A stretch of 64,000 nucleotides of DNA, taken from NCBI GenBank assembly GCA_003246265.1, contig QKAU01000042.1, positions 17,276 to 81,275 on the forward strand. Reading direction: 5' to 3'. Each line of letters starts with the position of its first letter. Positions within the stretch are counted from its first letter, which is position 1. This DNA is from Kiritimatiellales bacterium. GTDB taxonomy: Bacteria > Verrucomicrobiota > Kiritimatiellia > Kiritimatiellales > Pontiellaceae. Below the pieces are notes generated by a model. That model was given only the letters and a program-made list of their open reading frames with translations. It was not told the origin of the DNA and ran no database searches. Below, piece after piece: positions 53,970-64,000 of the stretch. A program made the position numbers and the translations under genes.

Positions 53970-55463
53970 ATGAAATGCGTGTTGGCCCTCGACCAAGGCA
54001 CCACCAGTTCGCGCTCGATCCTCTTCGACCACGACGGCGCGGTTCGGTCGGTCGCCCAGCGAGAGCTCCACCAGCATTTCCCCCGGCCGGGCTGGGTGGA
54101 ACACGACCCGGAAGAAATCTGGGAAGCCCAGCAGCAGACGGCGCGCGAGGCGATGCGCCACGCCGGGATCCACTGCGAGGACATCGCCGCCGTGGGCATC
54201 GCCAACCAGCGCGAAACCACCGTCGTCTGGAACCGCCGCAGCGGCGAACCGGTCCACTGCGCCATCGTCTGGCAGGACCGCCGCACGGCCGATCTCTGCG
54301 CCAGGCTCGAGGCCGATGGTGCCGGACCGCTTTTCCGGGAGCGGACGGGACTCATGCTCGATCCCTATTTTTCCGGAACCAAGATCCGCTGGATCCTCGA
54401 CCACGTCGACGGCGCCCGCACCGCCGCGGAACGCGGCGAACTGGCGTTCGGCACCATCGATTCCTGGCTCGCGTGGAAGCTCACCAGCGGCCGGTTGCAT
54501 ATTACCGACGTCTCGAACGCCGCGCGCACCCTGCTCTTCAACATCCACACCCTTGCATGGGACGAGGAGCTGCTCGCCCTGCTCGGCATCCCCCGCTCCA
54601 TGATGCCCGAGGTGCGCGCGTCGAGCGAGGTCTACGGCGAGGTCGACCGATTCCTCTGCCAATGCGGCAGTCCCCTGGCGGGCATGGTGGGCGACCAGCA
54701 GGCCGCGCTGTTCGGGCAGGCCTGCTTCGAGCCCGGCGCGGCGAAGAACACCTACGGCACCGGCTGCTTCCTGGTCATGAACACCGGCCCACAGCCGATG
54801 CCCTCCCAAAACCGCCTGCTCACCACCGTGGCCTGGAAGACGGCGGAGGAGACCCGCTATGCCCTCGAAGGAAGCGTTTTCATCGGCGGAGCGGTGGTCC
54901 AGTGGCTGCGCGACCAGATGGGCCTGGTGCGCACCGCGCCGGAGATCGAGCAGCTGGCCGGGCAGGTCGACGACGCGGGCGGGGTCTGCTTCGTACCCGC
55001 CTTTGCCGGCCTGGGCGCCCCGCACTGGGATCCGCATGCGCGCGGCATCGTGGCCGGACTGACGCGCGGAACGGGCAAGGCGCACATCGCGCGCGCCGCG
55101 CTCGAATCGATGTGCTTCCAATCGATGGAGGTGCTGCGGGCCATGGAGCGGGATGCCGGCCGGCCGATCCCCGTCCTGCGCGTGGACGGCGGCGCCTGCG
55201 CCAACAACCTGCTGATGCAGATCCAGGCCGACCTGCTCCAGGTCCCGGTCGAGCGGCCGAGGCAGATCGAGACGACCGCCTTCGGCGCGGCGGCGCTGGC
55301 GGGGCTGGCCACCGGATTCTGGGACGGCATGGAGTCCATCGCCCGCCACCACCAGGTCGACCGCGTCTTCGAGCCCCGGATCACGGCGGACGAGGCGGAG
55401 TCCCGGTTCGCCCGGTGGCTGCGGGCGGTCGAGCGGAGCAAGCAGTGGGAGGACGGGGAATGA
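53970..55463 (+). CDS. glpK: Glycerol kinase
   Basis: 497 aa FGGY-family kinase. Forms sn-glycerol-3-phosphate. N-terminal [15 protein letters not shown], substrate motifs [10 protein letters not shown] and [14 protein letters not shown] region, signature [15 protein letters not shown], and C-terminal ATP site [13 protein letters not shown]. Starts 6 nt after a -10, without RBS. Its stop overlaps the start of ald by 4 bp, so they are co-transcribed. No glycerol facilitator or glpD is present. Confidence 0.93.
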   Translation: MKCVLALDQGTTSSRSILFDHDGAVRSVAQRELHQHFPRPGWVEHDPEEIWEAQQQTAREAMRHAGIHCEDIAAVGIANQRETTVVWNRRSGEPVHCAIVWQDRRTADLCARLEADGAGPLFRERTGLMLDPYFSGTKIRWILDHVDGARTAAERGELAFGTIDSWLAWKLTSGRLHITDVSNAARTLLFNIHTLAWDEELLALLGIPRSMMPEVRASSEVYGEVDRFLCQCGSPLAGMVGDQQAALFGQACFEPGAAKNTYGTGCFLVMNTGPQPMPSQNRLLTTVAWKTAEETRYALEGSVFIGGAVVQWLRDQMGLVRTAPEIEQLAGQVDDAGGVCFVPAFAGLGAPHWDPHARGIVAGLTRGTGKAHIARAALESMCFQSMEVLRAMERDAGRPIPVLRVDGGACANNLLMQIQADLLQVPVERPRQIETTAFGAAALAGLATGFWDGMESIARHHQVDRVFEPRITADEAESRFARWLRAVERSKQWEDGE

Positions 55464-56554
55464 TCATCGGCGTTCCACGGGAAACGAAGCAGGACGAATA
55501 CCGCGTTGCCATGCTGCCGGTCGGCGTGCAGCTGCTGGTCCAGGACGGCCATACCGTCGTGGTGGAGCGCGATGCCGGGCTGGGCAGCGGTTTCGGCAAC
55601 CAGGACTACCTGCAGGCGGGCGCACGGATCGTCGATGGGACCGACGAAATCTATGCCGGTGCGGAGCTGGTCGTGAAGGTGAAGGAGCCGCAACCCAGCG
55701 AGATCGTACGGCTGCGCGACGGACAGATCGTCTTCTGCTATTTCCACTTCGCGAGCTCGCGCAGCCTGACGAAGGGCTGCCTGGAGCGGGGCATCGCCGC
55801 CGTCGCCTACGAAACGCTGGCCGACGCCCAGGGCCGCCTCCCCCTGCTGACCCCCATGAGCGAAGTGGCCGGCAAGATGTCGGTGCAGGAGGGCGCGAAG
55901 TGCCTCGAGCGGCCCATGATGGGGCGCGGCATCCTGCTCGGCGGCGTTCCGGGCGTGGCTCCGGCCAACGTGCTGGTGCTCGGCGGCGGGACCGTGGGCT
56001 CCAACGCGGCCCGCGTGGCCGCGGGGCTCGGCGCCAACGTGGCGATCATGGACATCGATCTCGATCGCCTGCGGCGGCTGGCCGAAACGATGCCTCCGAA
56101 CGTGACCACCCTCTACTGCGAGCCGCACGCCGTCGAGGCCTATGCTGCGCAGGCCGACCTCGTCGTCGGCGCCGTGCTGATCCCCGGCGCGGTCGCCCCG
56201 AAGCTGATCACCGCGGAGCTGGTCTCGAAAATGAAGAAGGGCGCGGCGATCGTCGACGTCTGCATCGACCAGGGCGGATGCTGCGAGACCAGCCGGCCCA
56301 CGACGCACAGCGATCCGGTCTACGTGGTCGACGAGGTGGTCCACTACTGCGTCGCCAACATGCCCGGCGCCGTCGGCCGCACCAGCAGCCACGCGCTCTG
56401 CAACGCCACCCTCGCCTACTGCCGCGAACTCGCCGCGCTGGGCCTGGACGGCTTCCTGGACCGGAGCCCCGGTCGGGCCGCCGCCCTGAACCTGCGGGAC
56501 GGCGTGATCGCCTGCAGCGCGGTGGCGGAGGCTTTTCCCGACCTCGCGCCGTAG
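55460..56554 (+). CDS. ald: Alanine dehydrogenase
   Basis: 364 aa. NAD-dependent oxidative deamination of L-alanine. N-terminal [15 protein letters not shown], active Lys in VVKVKEPQ, His in YFHFASS, NAD-binding [18 protein letters not shown], and [16 protein letters not shown] near the C-terminus. Start overlaps glpK stop (ATGA). With alr 1.7 kb on, it suggests alanine used as both carbon/nitrogen source and wall precursor. Confidence 0.92.
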   Translation: MIIGVPRETKQDEYRVAMLPVGVQLLVQDGHTVVVERDAGLGSGFGNQDYLQAGARIVDGTDEIYAGAELVVKVKEPQPSEIVRLRDGQIVFCYFHFASSRSLTKGCLERGIAAVAYETLADAQGRLPLLTPMSEVAGKMSVQEGAKCLERPMMGRGILLGGVPGVAPANVLVLGGGTVGSNAARVAAGLGANVAIMDIDLDRLRRLAETMPPNVTTLYCEPHAVEAYAAQADLVVGAVLIPGAVAPKLITAELVSKMKKGAAIVDVCIDQGGCCETSRPTTHSDPVYVVDEVVHYCVANMPGAVGRTSSHALCNATLAYCRELAALGLDGFLDRSPGRAAALNLRDGVIACSAVAEAFPDLAP

Positions 56555-56643
56555 CGCCGGTCCCGGAAAGGGGAAGTTTTATATCGATTCGCCCAAGCCG
56601 CCTGGTTTAGGTTTTCGCACGTTTTTCAGCGAAGGAGATGCAC

Positions 56644-57693
56644 ATGATCAGGGCGAAAATCGTTGGGGCCGGCGGCTACGGCGGCGTGGGGATTACCGAA
56701 CTCCTCCTGCGCCATCCGCAGGCGGAGATCGGCTGCCTGGTGAGCCTGTCGGATACGGGACGGAAGATGAGCGACGTCTTTCCCCACCTGCGCGGATTCT
56801 GCGACATGACCGTCGTCTCCCCCGACGATCCCTCCACGAAGGAACCGTTCGATGTGGTCTTTTTCTCGACGCCCGACCGCGTCGGCATGCAGACCGCCGA
56901 GGAGGAGATCGCCCGCGGTGCGAAGGTGATCGACTACAGCGGCGACTTCCGCTTCGGCACGGTGGAGCGCTATGCCGAGTACGCCAACTTCATCGGACTC
57001 GACCCGGTCCATCTCGCGCCGGCCCTGCTGGCCGAGACGGTGTACGGGCTGCCGGAAATCCACGACATCACGCCGGACCAGGCCATCGTCGGCAATCCGG
57101 GTTGCTTCGCCGTGAGCTGCATCCTGGGGCTGGCCCCGGCGGTGGAGGCAGGCATCATCGATCCCAAGAGCATCATCTGCGACTGCAAGACGGGGGTTTC
57201 CGGCGCGGGCAAGAAGCCCAACGCCACCTTCCACTACCCGCACCGCTACGACAACATGAACGCCTACAAGCTGGCCGGGCACCAGCACGTGGTCGAGATC
57301 GAGCAGGAACTTTCGATCATCGGCGAGCAGGATGTGCAGGTCACCTTCACGGCGCAGGTGGTGCCGCTCTGCCGCGGCATCATGTCGTGCCTCTACGCCA
57401 CGCTCGGCGGGCAGAAGGCCGCGGAGGTGCTGGAGACCTACCGACACTTCCACCGCGACAATCCCTTCGTGCGCGTCCAGGACGCCAAAACGCCCGCGAG
57501 TATTTCGGATGTGCGCGGCACGAACTACTGCACCCTGACCGTTGATGTCGACGCGCGGAACAACCGGCTGCGGGTGGTATCGCACATCGACAACCTGATG
57601 AAGGGCCAGGCGGGCAATGCGTTGCAGAACATGAACCTGCTGTTCGGCCTCGATGCTGGCACAGGTCTTGCGTTCGCAGGACAGTATCCCTAG
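56644..57693 (+). CDS. argC: N-acetyl-gamma-glutamyl-phosphate reductase
   Basis: 349 aa. Third step of arginine synthesis. N-terminal NADP site IVGAGGYGGVGITELLLRHP, active Cys in VGNPGCFAVSCILGLAP, and substrate His in AGHQHVVEIEQEL. ATG 56644 is chosen because AAGGAG at 56632-56637 is 6 nt upstream, whereas the ATG at 56638 is directly adjacent. No other arg gene in the window; 90 bp after ald. Confidence 0.93.
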   Translation: MIRAKIVGAGGYGGVGITELLLRHPQAEIGCLVSLSDTGRKMSDVFPHLRGFCDMTVVSPDDPSTKEPFDVVFFSTPDRVGMQTAEEEIARGAKVIDYSGDFRFGTVERYAEYANFIGLDPVHLAPALLAETVYGLPEIHDITPDQAIVGNPGCFAVSCILGLAPAVEAGIIDPKSIICDCKTGVSGAGKKPNATFHYPHRYDNMNAYKLAGHQHVVEIEQELSIIGEQDVQVTFTAQVVPLCRGIMSCLYATLGGQKAAEVLETYRHFHRDNPFVRVQDAKTPASISDVRGTNYCTLTVDVDARNNRLRVVSHIDNLMKGQAGNALQNMNLLFGLDAGTGLAFAGQYP

Positions 57694-57721
57694 CGGGAAG
57701 TTTCGGCAAAAGGCGATCCGT

Positions 57722-58294
57722 ATGAAAATGCTGCTCAAAGCGCTGGTCCTGGTCGCCGCCTTCGCAGGCTACGCGCTGGCGCTGCGCTACGTCGTGCCCA
57801 GCAGCGAGCCGTGGTTCCTGCTGGGGATCGGTATCGTGGCGCTGGCGGCCGCCGCCTTCGGCATCCCGGCCGGTGTCGCGACCGCCGTGCTGCTGCTGCC
57901 GCTAACCACCCTGGTCTACGAGCAGTTCGCCGTCTCCACCAGCTATGCGGGCATGGCTGAATCGCCGGCCTACATCGTCGCCGAGCTTTCCGTGGCGGTG
58001 GTGGCCGGACTGATGCGCACGCGCCTCCGCCGCCTGGCAGAGCGGTCGAATCTGCTCGCCGCGACCAGCGAACATCTCCAAAACAGCCTGTCGCAGGTGC
58101 AGGAACTCGGCGGCGTCCACAACCTTTGCAGTTCCTGCAAGAGCATCCAGGACGACGATGGCCAATGGCTCACGGTCGACGCCTATCTCAAGCTGAAGAC
58201 GAAGATGGAGTTCAGCCACTGCCTCTGCCCCGCGTGCGCCGGCCACTTCCGGCGCTCCATCGACCCGGACGAAGAGCAGGACCGGGCCGTCTAG
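57722..58294 (+). CDS. Membrane protein with C-terminal CxxC zinc-like motif
   Basis: 190 aa. Transmembrane helices at about residues 5-22, 30-50 and 52-66, perhaps 82-98, then a helical linker and a C-terminal motif LCSSCKSIQDDDGQW, then EFSHCLCPACAGHF (Cys136, Cys139, Cys167, Cys169, Cys172). This CxxC-x-I-x-D-G-x-W...SHxxCPxC motif is known at the C-terminus of some histidine kinases and PAS proteins; here it has no kinase. Probably a metal-binding signalling or redox fragment. The stop shares CTAG with alr. Confidence 0.65.
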   Translation: MKMLLKALVLVAAFAGYALALRYVVPSSEPWFLLGIGIVALAAAAFGIPAGVATAVLLLPLTTLVYEQFAVSTSYAGMAESPAYIVAELSVAVVAGLMRTRLRRLAERSNLLAATSEHLQNSLSQVQELGGVHNLCSSCKSIQDDDGQWLTVDAYLKLKTKMEFSHCLCPACAGHFRRSIDPDEEQDRAV

Positions 58295-59397
58295 CCGATC
58301 AGCACGTGGCGCATGTTGTGCCCGAGATGGCAGGTGATCTCGTAGGGAATGGTATCGGCCAGCCGCGCCAGGTTCTCCACGCAGTTCGGCGCGGCAGGAT
58401 CGGCGGAGATTACTTCCACTTCATCGCCCACCTGGGCTCCGGGAATGTCGGTGACGTCCACGGTCATCTGGTCCATCGAGACCCGGCCGCAGACCGGCGC
58501 ATCCAGCCCCCGGATGCGCACGACGGCCCGGTTGGAGAGGCAGCGGAAATAGCCGTCGCCGTAGCCTATCGGCACGATCCCGACGCGGCTGTCGCGCGCG
58601 TATTCGTGCGTCAGGCCGTACCCCGCGCGGCTGCCCCTTGGCACATGCTTGACCGCGATGAGCTGGGCCTTCACCGACATGCAGGGCTTCAGCTCCAGGC
58701 TGTTCCGAAGATGGGCCGAAGGGTGGCATCCGTAGACCGCGATGCCGGGGCGGACCATGTCGAAATGGGTTTCCGGAAAATCGATCAGCGCAGCCGAATT
58801 GGCGGCATGGCGCACCAGGCCGGCGGTGCCCGGCAGGATCGAAGCGAACTGCTCGAGCTGCGCGGCAACGGCGGAGCGGTCCGCTTCATCGGCGGTGGCG
58901 AAGTGGGTATAGATGCCGGTCAGCTCCACTTCGGCGCAGGCGTGGATCGCCTGGATCAGGTCCGGGGCCTGGCGCGCCGGGATCCCCATGCGCCCCATTC
59001 CGGTATCGACCTTCAGGTGGACCCGGGCCCGCTTGCCGACCCGCTTCGCGGCCGCCTGGATCGAGGCCAGCGCGGATTTCGACATCACCGTCTGCGTGAT
59101 CTCCTGCCACACCAGTTCGTCCTGCACCATGAAGTCGTCGAAGTAGGCGGAGAGGAAGCAGAGGATGAAGCCGTGCCACCCCTTCTGCCGCAGCGCCAGC
59201 GCCTCGACCGGAGAGGCCACCGCGAAACCGTCCACGAGGCCGGACAACACCGGGTAGAGCACCTCCATGCCGTGGCCATAGCAGTCATCCTTGACCACCG
59301 GGCAGAGCCGGACTCCCGGGGCCACCCTGCCGCGCAGCTGCGCGATGTTGTGGCGCACGGCGGATGCGGAGATGGAGGCTGTGAGATAGTTCTTCAT
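58291..59397 (-). CDS. alr: Alanine racemase
   Basis: 368 aa. PLP-dependent L/D-alanine interconversion for peptidoglycan. PLP Lys in VVKDDCYGHG (usually VVKANAYGHG, so three changes flank the Lys), HLKVDTGMGRMGI, and C-terminal catalytic Tyr in SRAGYGLTHEY and GRVSMDQMTVDVTD. Length is normal. It lies 72 bp after leuD on the same strand. It may be read through from leuCD or have its own start signal. Confidence 0.92.
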   Translation of the reverse strand: MKNYLTASISASAVRHNIAQLRGRVAPGVRLCPVVKDDCYGHGMEVLYPVLSGLVDGFAVASPVEALALRQKGWHGFILCFLSAYFDDFMVQDELVWQEITQTVMSKSALASIQAAAKRVGKRARVHLKVDTGMGRMGIPARQAPDLIQAIHACAEVELTGIYTHFATADEADRSAVAAQLEQFASILPGTAGLVRHAANSAALIDFPETHFDMVRPGIAVYGCHPSAHLRNSLELKPCMSVKAQLIAVKHVPRGSRAGYGLTHEYARDSRVGIVPIGYGDGYFRCLSNRAVVRIRGLDAPVCGRVSMDQMTVDVTDIPGAQVGDEVEVISADPAAPNCVENLARLADTIPYEITCHLGHNMRHVLIG

Positions 59398-59468
59398 CCC
59401 GGGACCACGAAAGACGCCGCCCGCGGCCGGAAGCCCTTCCGCGGCGTGCTGCCATGCCCCGCCATCGG

Positions 59469-60101
59469 CTAGGCGGAGAGCAGTTGCGCATTGTGCGCGG
59501 TTTCGAACCGCGCGATGTCGTCGGAAAACTGGAGCGATTCGCCGATGTCGTCGAGCCCCAGCAACAGCTTCTCCTTCACGGCGGGGTCGACCTCGAACAA
59601 GAACGGCACGTCGCCGTCCGGCTGGCGGAAGACGATCGTCTGGGCCTCGAGGTCGACGGCCGCCTCCAGCGGACGGTCGGCCTGGGCCATCGCGAAGATC
59701 CGGTCCACTTCGCCGCTGGAAAGCTGGATCGTCAGGATGCCGTTCTTTGCGCAGTTGTTGCGGAAGATGTCGGCGAAGCCGGGGATGTCGCCCTCGACCG
59801 GCGCCACGACCACCTTGAAGCCCTGCTGGGCCACCGCCCACACGGCGTGCTCGCGGCTCGATCCGCAGCCGAAGTTGTTGCGGCCCACGAGGATCGAGGC
59901 GCCCCGGGTCTTCGGCTGGTTCAGGACGAAATCCGGATTGTCGGAGCCGTCGGCGTTGTAGCGCCAATCCGAAAAGAGGGCCGGGCCAAAGCCGGTGCGC
60001 ATGATCGACTTCAGGTGCTCCTTCGGGATCAGCGCATCCGTATCGATGTTCGCGCGGTCCACCGCGCAAACGATTCCAGTAAACTGCTCGAATTTTTCCA
60101 T
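59469..60101 (-). CDS. leuD: 3-isopropylmalate dehydratase small subunit
   Basis: 210 aa. Aconitase swivel domain that pairs with LeuC to isomerise 2- to 3-isopropylmalate in leucine synthesis. DRANIDTDALIPKEHLK, GRNNFGCGSSREHAVWA and NNCAKNGILTI are in place. The ATG overlaps the leuC stop (TGATG), so translation is coupled. Length about 200, the proteobacterial-type form. Confidence 0.94.
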   Translation of the reverse strand: MEKFEQFTGIVCAVDRANIDTDALIPKEHLKSIMRTGFGPALFSDWRYNADGSDNPDFVLNQPKTRGASILVGRNNFGCGSSREHAVWAVAQQGFKVVVAPVEGDIPGFADIFRNNCAKNGILTIQLSSGEVDRIFAMAQADRPLEAAVDLEAQTIVFRQPDGDVPFLFEVDPAVKEKLLLGLDDIGESLQFSDDIARFETAHNAQLLSA

Positions 60102-61501
60102 CAGCCCAACTCCCTTACATCAACGAAATGCCCGTGGATCGCCGCCGCCGCCGCCATGGCGGGGCTGACGAGATGGGTGCGGCCGCCCCGGCCCTGGCGC
60201 CCTTCGAAATTGCGGTTGGAGGTCGAAGCGCAGCGCTCCTTCATGGCGAGCTTGTCGGGATTCATCGCCAGGCACATGCTGCAGCCGGCGTAGCGCCACT
60301 CGGCACCTGCCTCGAAGAAGACGCGGTCTAGCCGTTCCTTCTCGGCCTGGTAGCGCACCTTCTCGGAACCGGGCACCACCAGGACGCGGACGCCGGGAGC
60401 CACCTTCTTGCCCTTCATCACCTTGGCGGCCTCGCGCAGGTCCTCGATGCGGCCGTTCGTGCAACTGCCGATGAAGACGGCGTCGATCTTGATGTCGGTC
60501 ATCTTCATGCCGGGTTCCAGTCCCATGTAGTCGAGTGCGTTGCGGACATCCTCGGGACCGTATTCCGGCACGGCGTCGAGCTGCGGCACCTTCCCGTTCA
60601 CCCCTGTCACCATGCCGGGACTGGTGCCCCACGTGACCTGCGGCTCGATCGCCTCGACGTCGATCACGATGCATTTGTCGAACTGCGCATCGGGGTCGGA
60701 ATAAAGGGTCTTCCAATAGGCGATGGCCTCGTCCAGCGCACCGTCCTTCGGGGCGAAGGGGCGGTCTTCGGCGGTGACGTAGTCGATCGTCGTCTGGTCG
60801 GGCGCCATGAGGCCGCAGCGGGCCCCCGCCTCGATCGCCATGTTGCAGATCGTCAGCCGCCCCTCCATCGAGAGCTGGCCGATGGCCTCGCCGCAGAACT
60901 CGAAGGCGCAGCCCGTTCCGCCGGCAGTACCGATCCTGCCGATCAAGGCGAGCACCAGGTCCTTGGCGGTGACGCCCAGGGGCATGCGACCCTTGAACTC
61001 GACCTTGAACTGCCGGGGCTTCTTCTGCCGCAGGGTCTGGGTGGCGAGGACGTGCTCGACCTCGGAAGTGCCGATGCCAAAGGCGATCGCGCCGAACGCG
61101 CCGTGGGTGGCGGTATGCGAATCGCCGCAGACGATGGTGGTGCCGGGCAGCGTGATGCCCTGTTCGGGACCGATGATGTGCACGATGCCCTGCTTTTCGG
61201 ACTCCATGCCATAGAAGGTGATGCCGGTGTCGGCGCAATTCTGCGCCAGCGCGTCCACCTGCGCCTTGGCCACCGGGTCGAGGATCTCCGTCCGACTGTC
61301 GGTCGGGACGTTGTGGTCGGTGGTCGCGAAGGTGAGTTCCGGCCGGCGCACTTTGCGCCCGGCGAGCCGGAGCCCCTCGAAGGCCTGCGGGCTGGTCACT
61401 TCGTGGACAAGGTGGCGGTCGATGTAGAGCAGCACCTCGCCGCCCGGCAGTTCCCGGACCACGTGGCGGTCCCAAATCTTTTCAAACAGCGTCTTTCCCA
61501 T
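60101..61501 (-). CDS. leuC: 3-isopropylmalate dehydratase large subunit
   Basis: 466 aa aconitase-family enzyme with a 4Fe-4S cluster. [35 protein letters not shown], cluster Cys in [14 protein letters not shown] and [16 protein letters not shown] 61501 preferred over GTG 61510 since AGGTGG lies correctly spaced upstream. Its cluster would be made by the NifUS system in this window. First gene of leuCD(-alr). Confidence 0.93.
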   Translation of the reverse strand: MGKTLFEKIWDRHVVRELPGGEVLLYIDRHLVHEVTSPQAFEGLRLAGRKVRRPELTFATTDHNVPTDSRTEILDPVAKAQVDALAQNCADTGITFYGMESEKQGIVHIIGPEQGITLPGTTIVCGDSHTATHGAFGAIAFGIGTSEVEHVLATQTLRQKKPRQFKVEFKGRMPLGVTAKDLVLALIGRIGTAGGTGCAFEFCGEAIGQLSMEGRLTICNMAIEAGARCGLMAPDQTTIDYVTAEDRPFAPKDGALDEAIAYWKTLYSDPDAQFDKCIVIDVEAIEPQVTWGTSPGMVTGVNGKVPQLDAVPEYGPEDVRNALDYMGLEPGMKMTDIKIDAVFIGSCTNGRIEDLREAAKVMKGKKVAPGVRVLVVPGSEKVRYQAEKERLDRVFFEAGAEWRYAGCSMCLAMNPDKLAMKERCASTSNRNFEGRQGRGGRTHLVSPAMAAAAAIHGHFVDVRELG

Positions 61502-61588
61502 GTTGTCCACCTATCGTTGAGGAGGGCGGATTATAGGGGGGCACCCACCCCGTTCAAGCCATTCTTTGGCCGGATGTCCGGCCGGCCG

Positions 61589-64000
<2,412 letters not shown>

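Overview
This 64 kb window is dense, GC-rich bacterial chromosome (roughly 60-65% GC by eye). It looks like a member of the Planctomycetes-Verrucomicrobia-Chlamydiae group, most plausibly Kiritimatiellota or Verrucomicrobiota. This rests on SHD1-type domains in exported proteins, secreted DnaJ-type zinc-finger proteins, large unrecognised exported proteins and SH3b proteins set among ordinary Gram-negative housekeeping genes. The phylum is inferred from gene content, since no 16S or ribosomal protein gene is present. Nitrogen-fixation genes (modC end, nifV, nifA, nifU, nifS) suggest a diazotroph, but no nitrogenase structural gene lies in the window.

Layout. 0-3.5 kb: end of a molybdate-transporter ATPase, homocitrate synthase nifV, a small zinc-ribbon gene and the activator nifA. 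3.5-6.3 kb: vsr, trmO, then a scarred lower-GC patch with an IS3 transposase remnant and two orphan genes. 6.3-14.3 kb: a block of exported or membrane-anchored proteins (SHD1 protein, TonB-like anchored protein, DnaJ-zinc-finger protein, 912-aa exported protein) around a transglutaminase-like cytosolic protein. 14.3-20.4 kb: topB, a Nudix hydrolase, a dNTPase, a Xis-like HTH gene, tRNA-Phe, an APH-type kinase, tRNA-Pro and two gene fragments. 20.4-32 kb: mostly minus-strand housekeeping (aroB-dprA-topA-xerC; accD-folC; comF, SH3b protein, tatD) plus a strongly expressed-looking 54-codon gene. 32-39.4 kb: fusA, tRNA-Val, then nadA-nifU-nifS-hisC-SGNH hydrolase on the minus strand. 39.4-48.8 kb: an orphan Cas3-type HD domain, mutS, a polytopic membrane/TPR protein, an EfpL-type elongation factor, dus, patatin, a NYN nuclease and a PfkB kinase. 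48.8-64 kb: tRNA-Tyr, a MITE-like inverted repeat, peroxiredoxin, mutM, a PP-loop tRNA-thiolation-like gene, a DUF523/DUF1722 gene, murB, glpK-ald-argC, a small membrane protein, and icd-leuC-leuD-alr.

How the genes work together. ModC, NifV and NifA supply molybdate, homocitrate and transcriptional activation for nitrogenase, and NifU/NifS build its Fe-S clusters and probably also serve the Fe-S enzyme NadA encoded beside them. Topoisomerases I and III, DprA, XerC, MutS, MutM and Vsr give a strong DNA-maintenance theme. Ald and Alr, lying about 1.7 kb apart, link alanine catabolism to peptidoglycan supply, with murB nearby.

The most unusual signals are: (i) at least seven genes whose start codon lies 6-9 nt after a -10 hexamer and lacks a Shine-Dalgarno, implying leaderless mRNAs; (ii) a secreted protein with two copies of a six-motif CxxCxGxG module with identical symmetric spacing; (iii) topoisomerase I whose C-terminal zinc fingers are replaced by three novel repeats; (iv) a 30-bp perfect palindrome inserted in frame in dus; (v) a complete Cas3'' HD domain with no CRISPR locus; (vi) a two-tier hairpin that reaches the ribosome-binding site of the PP-loop gene.
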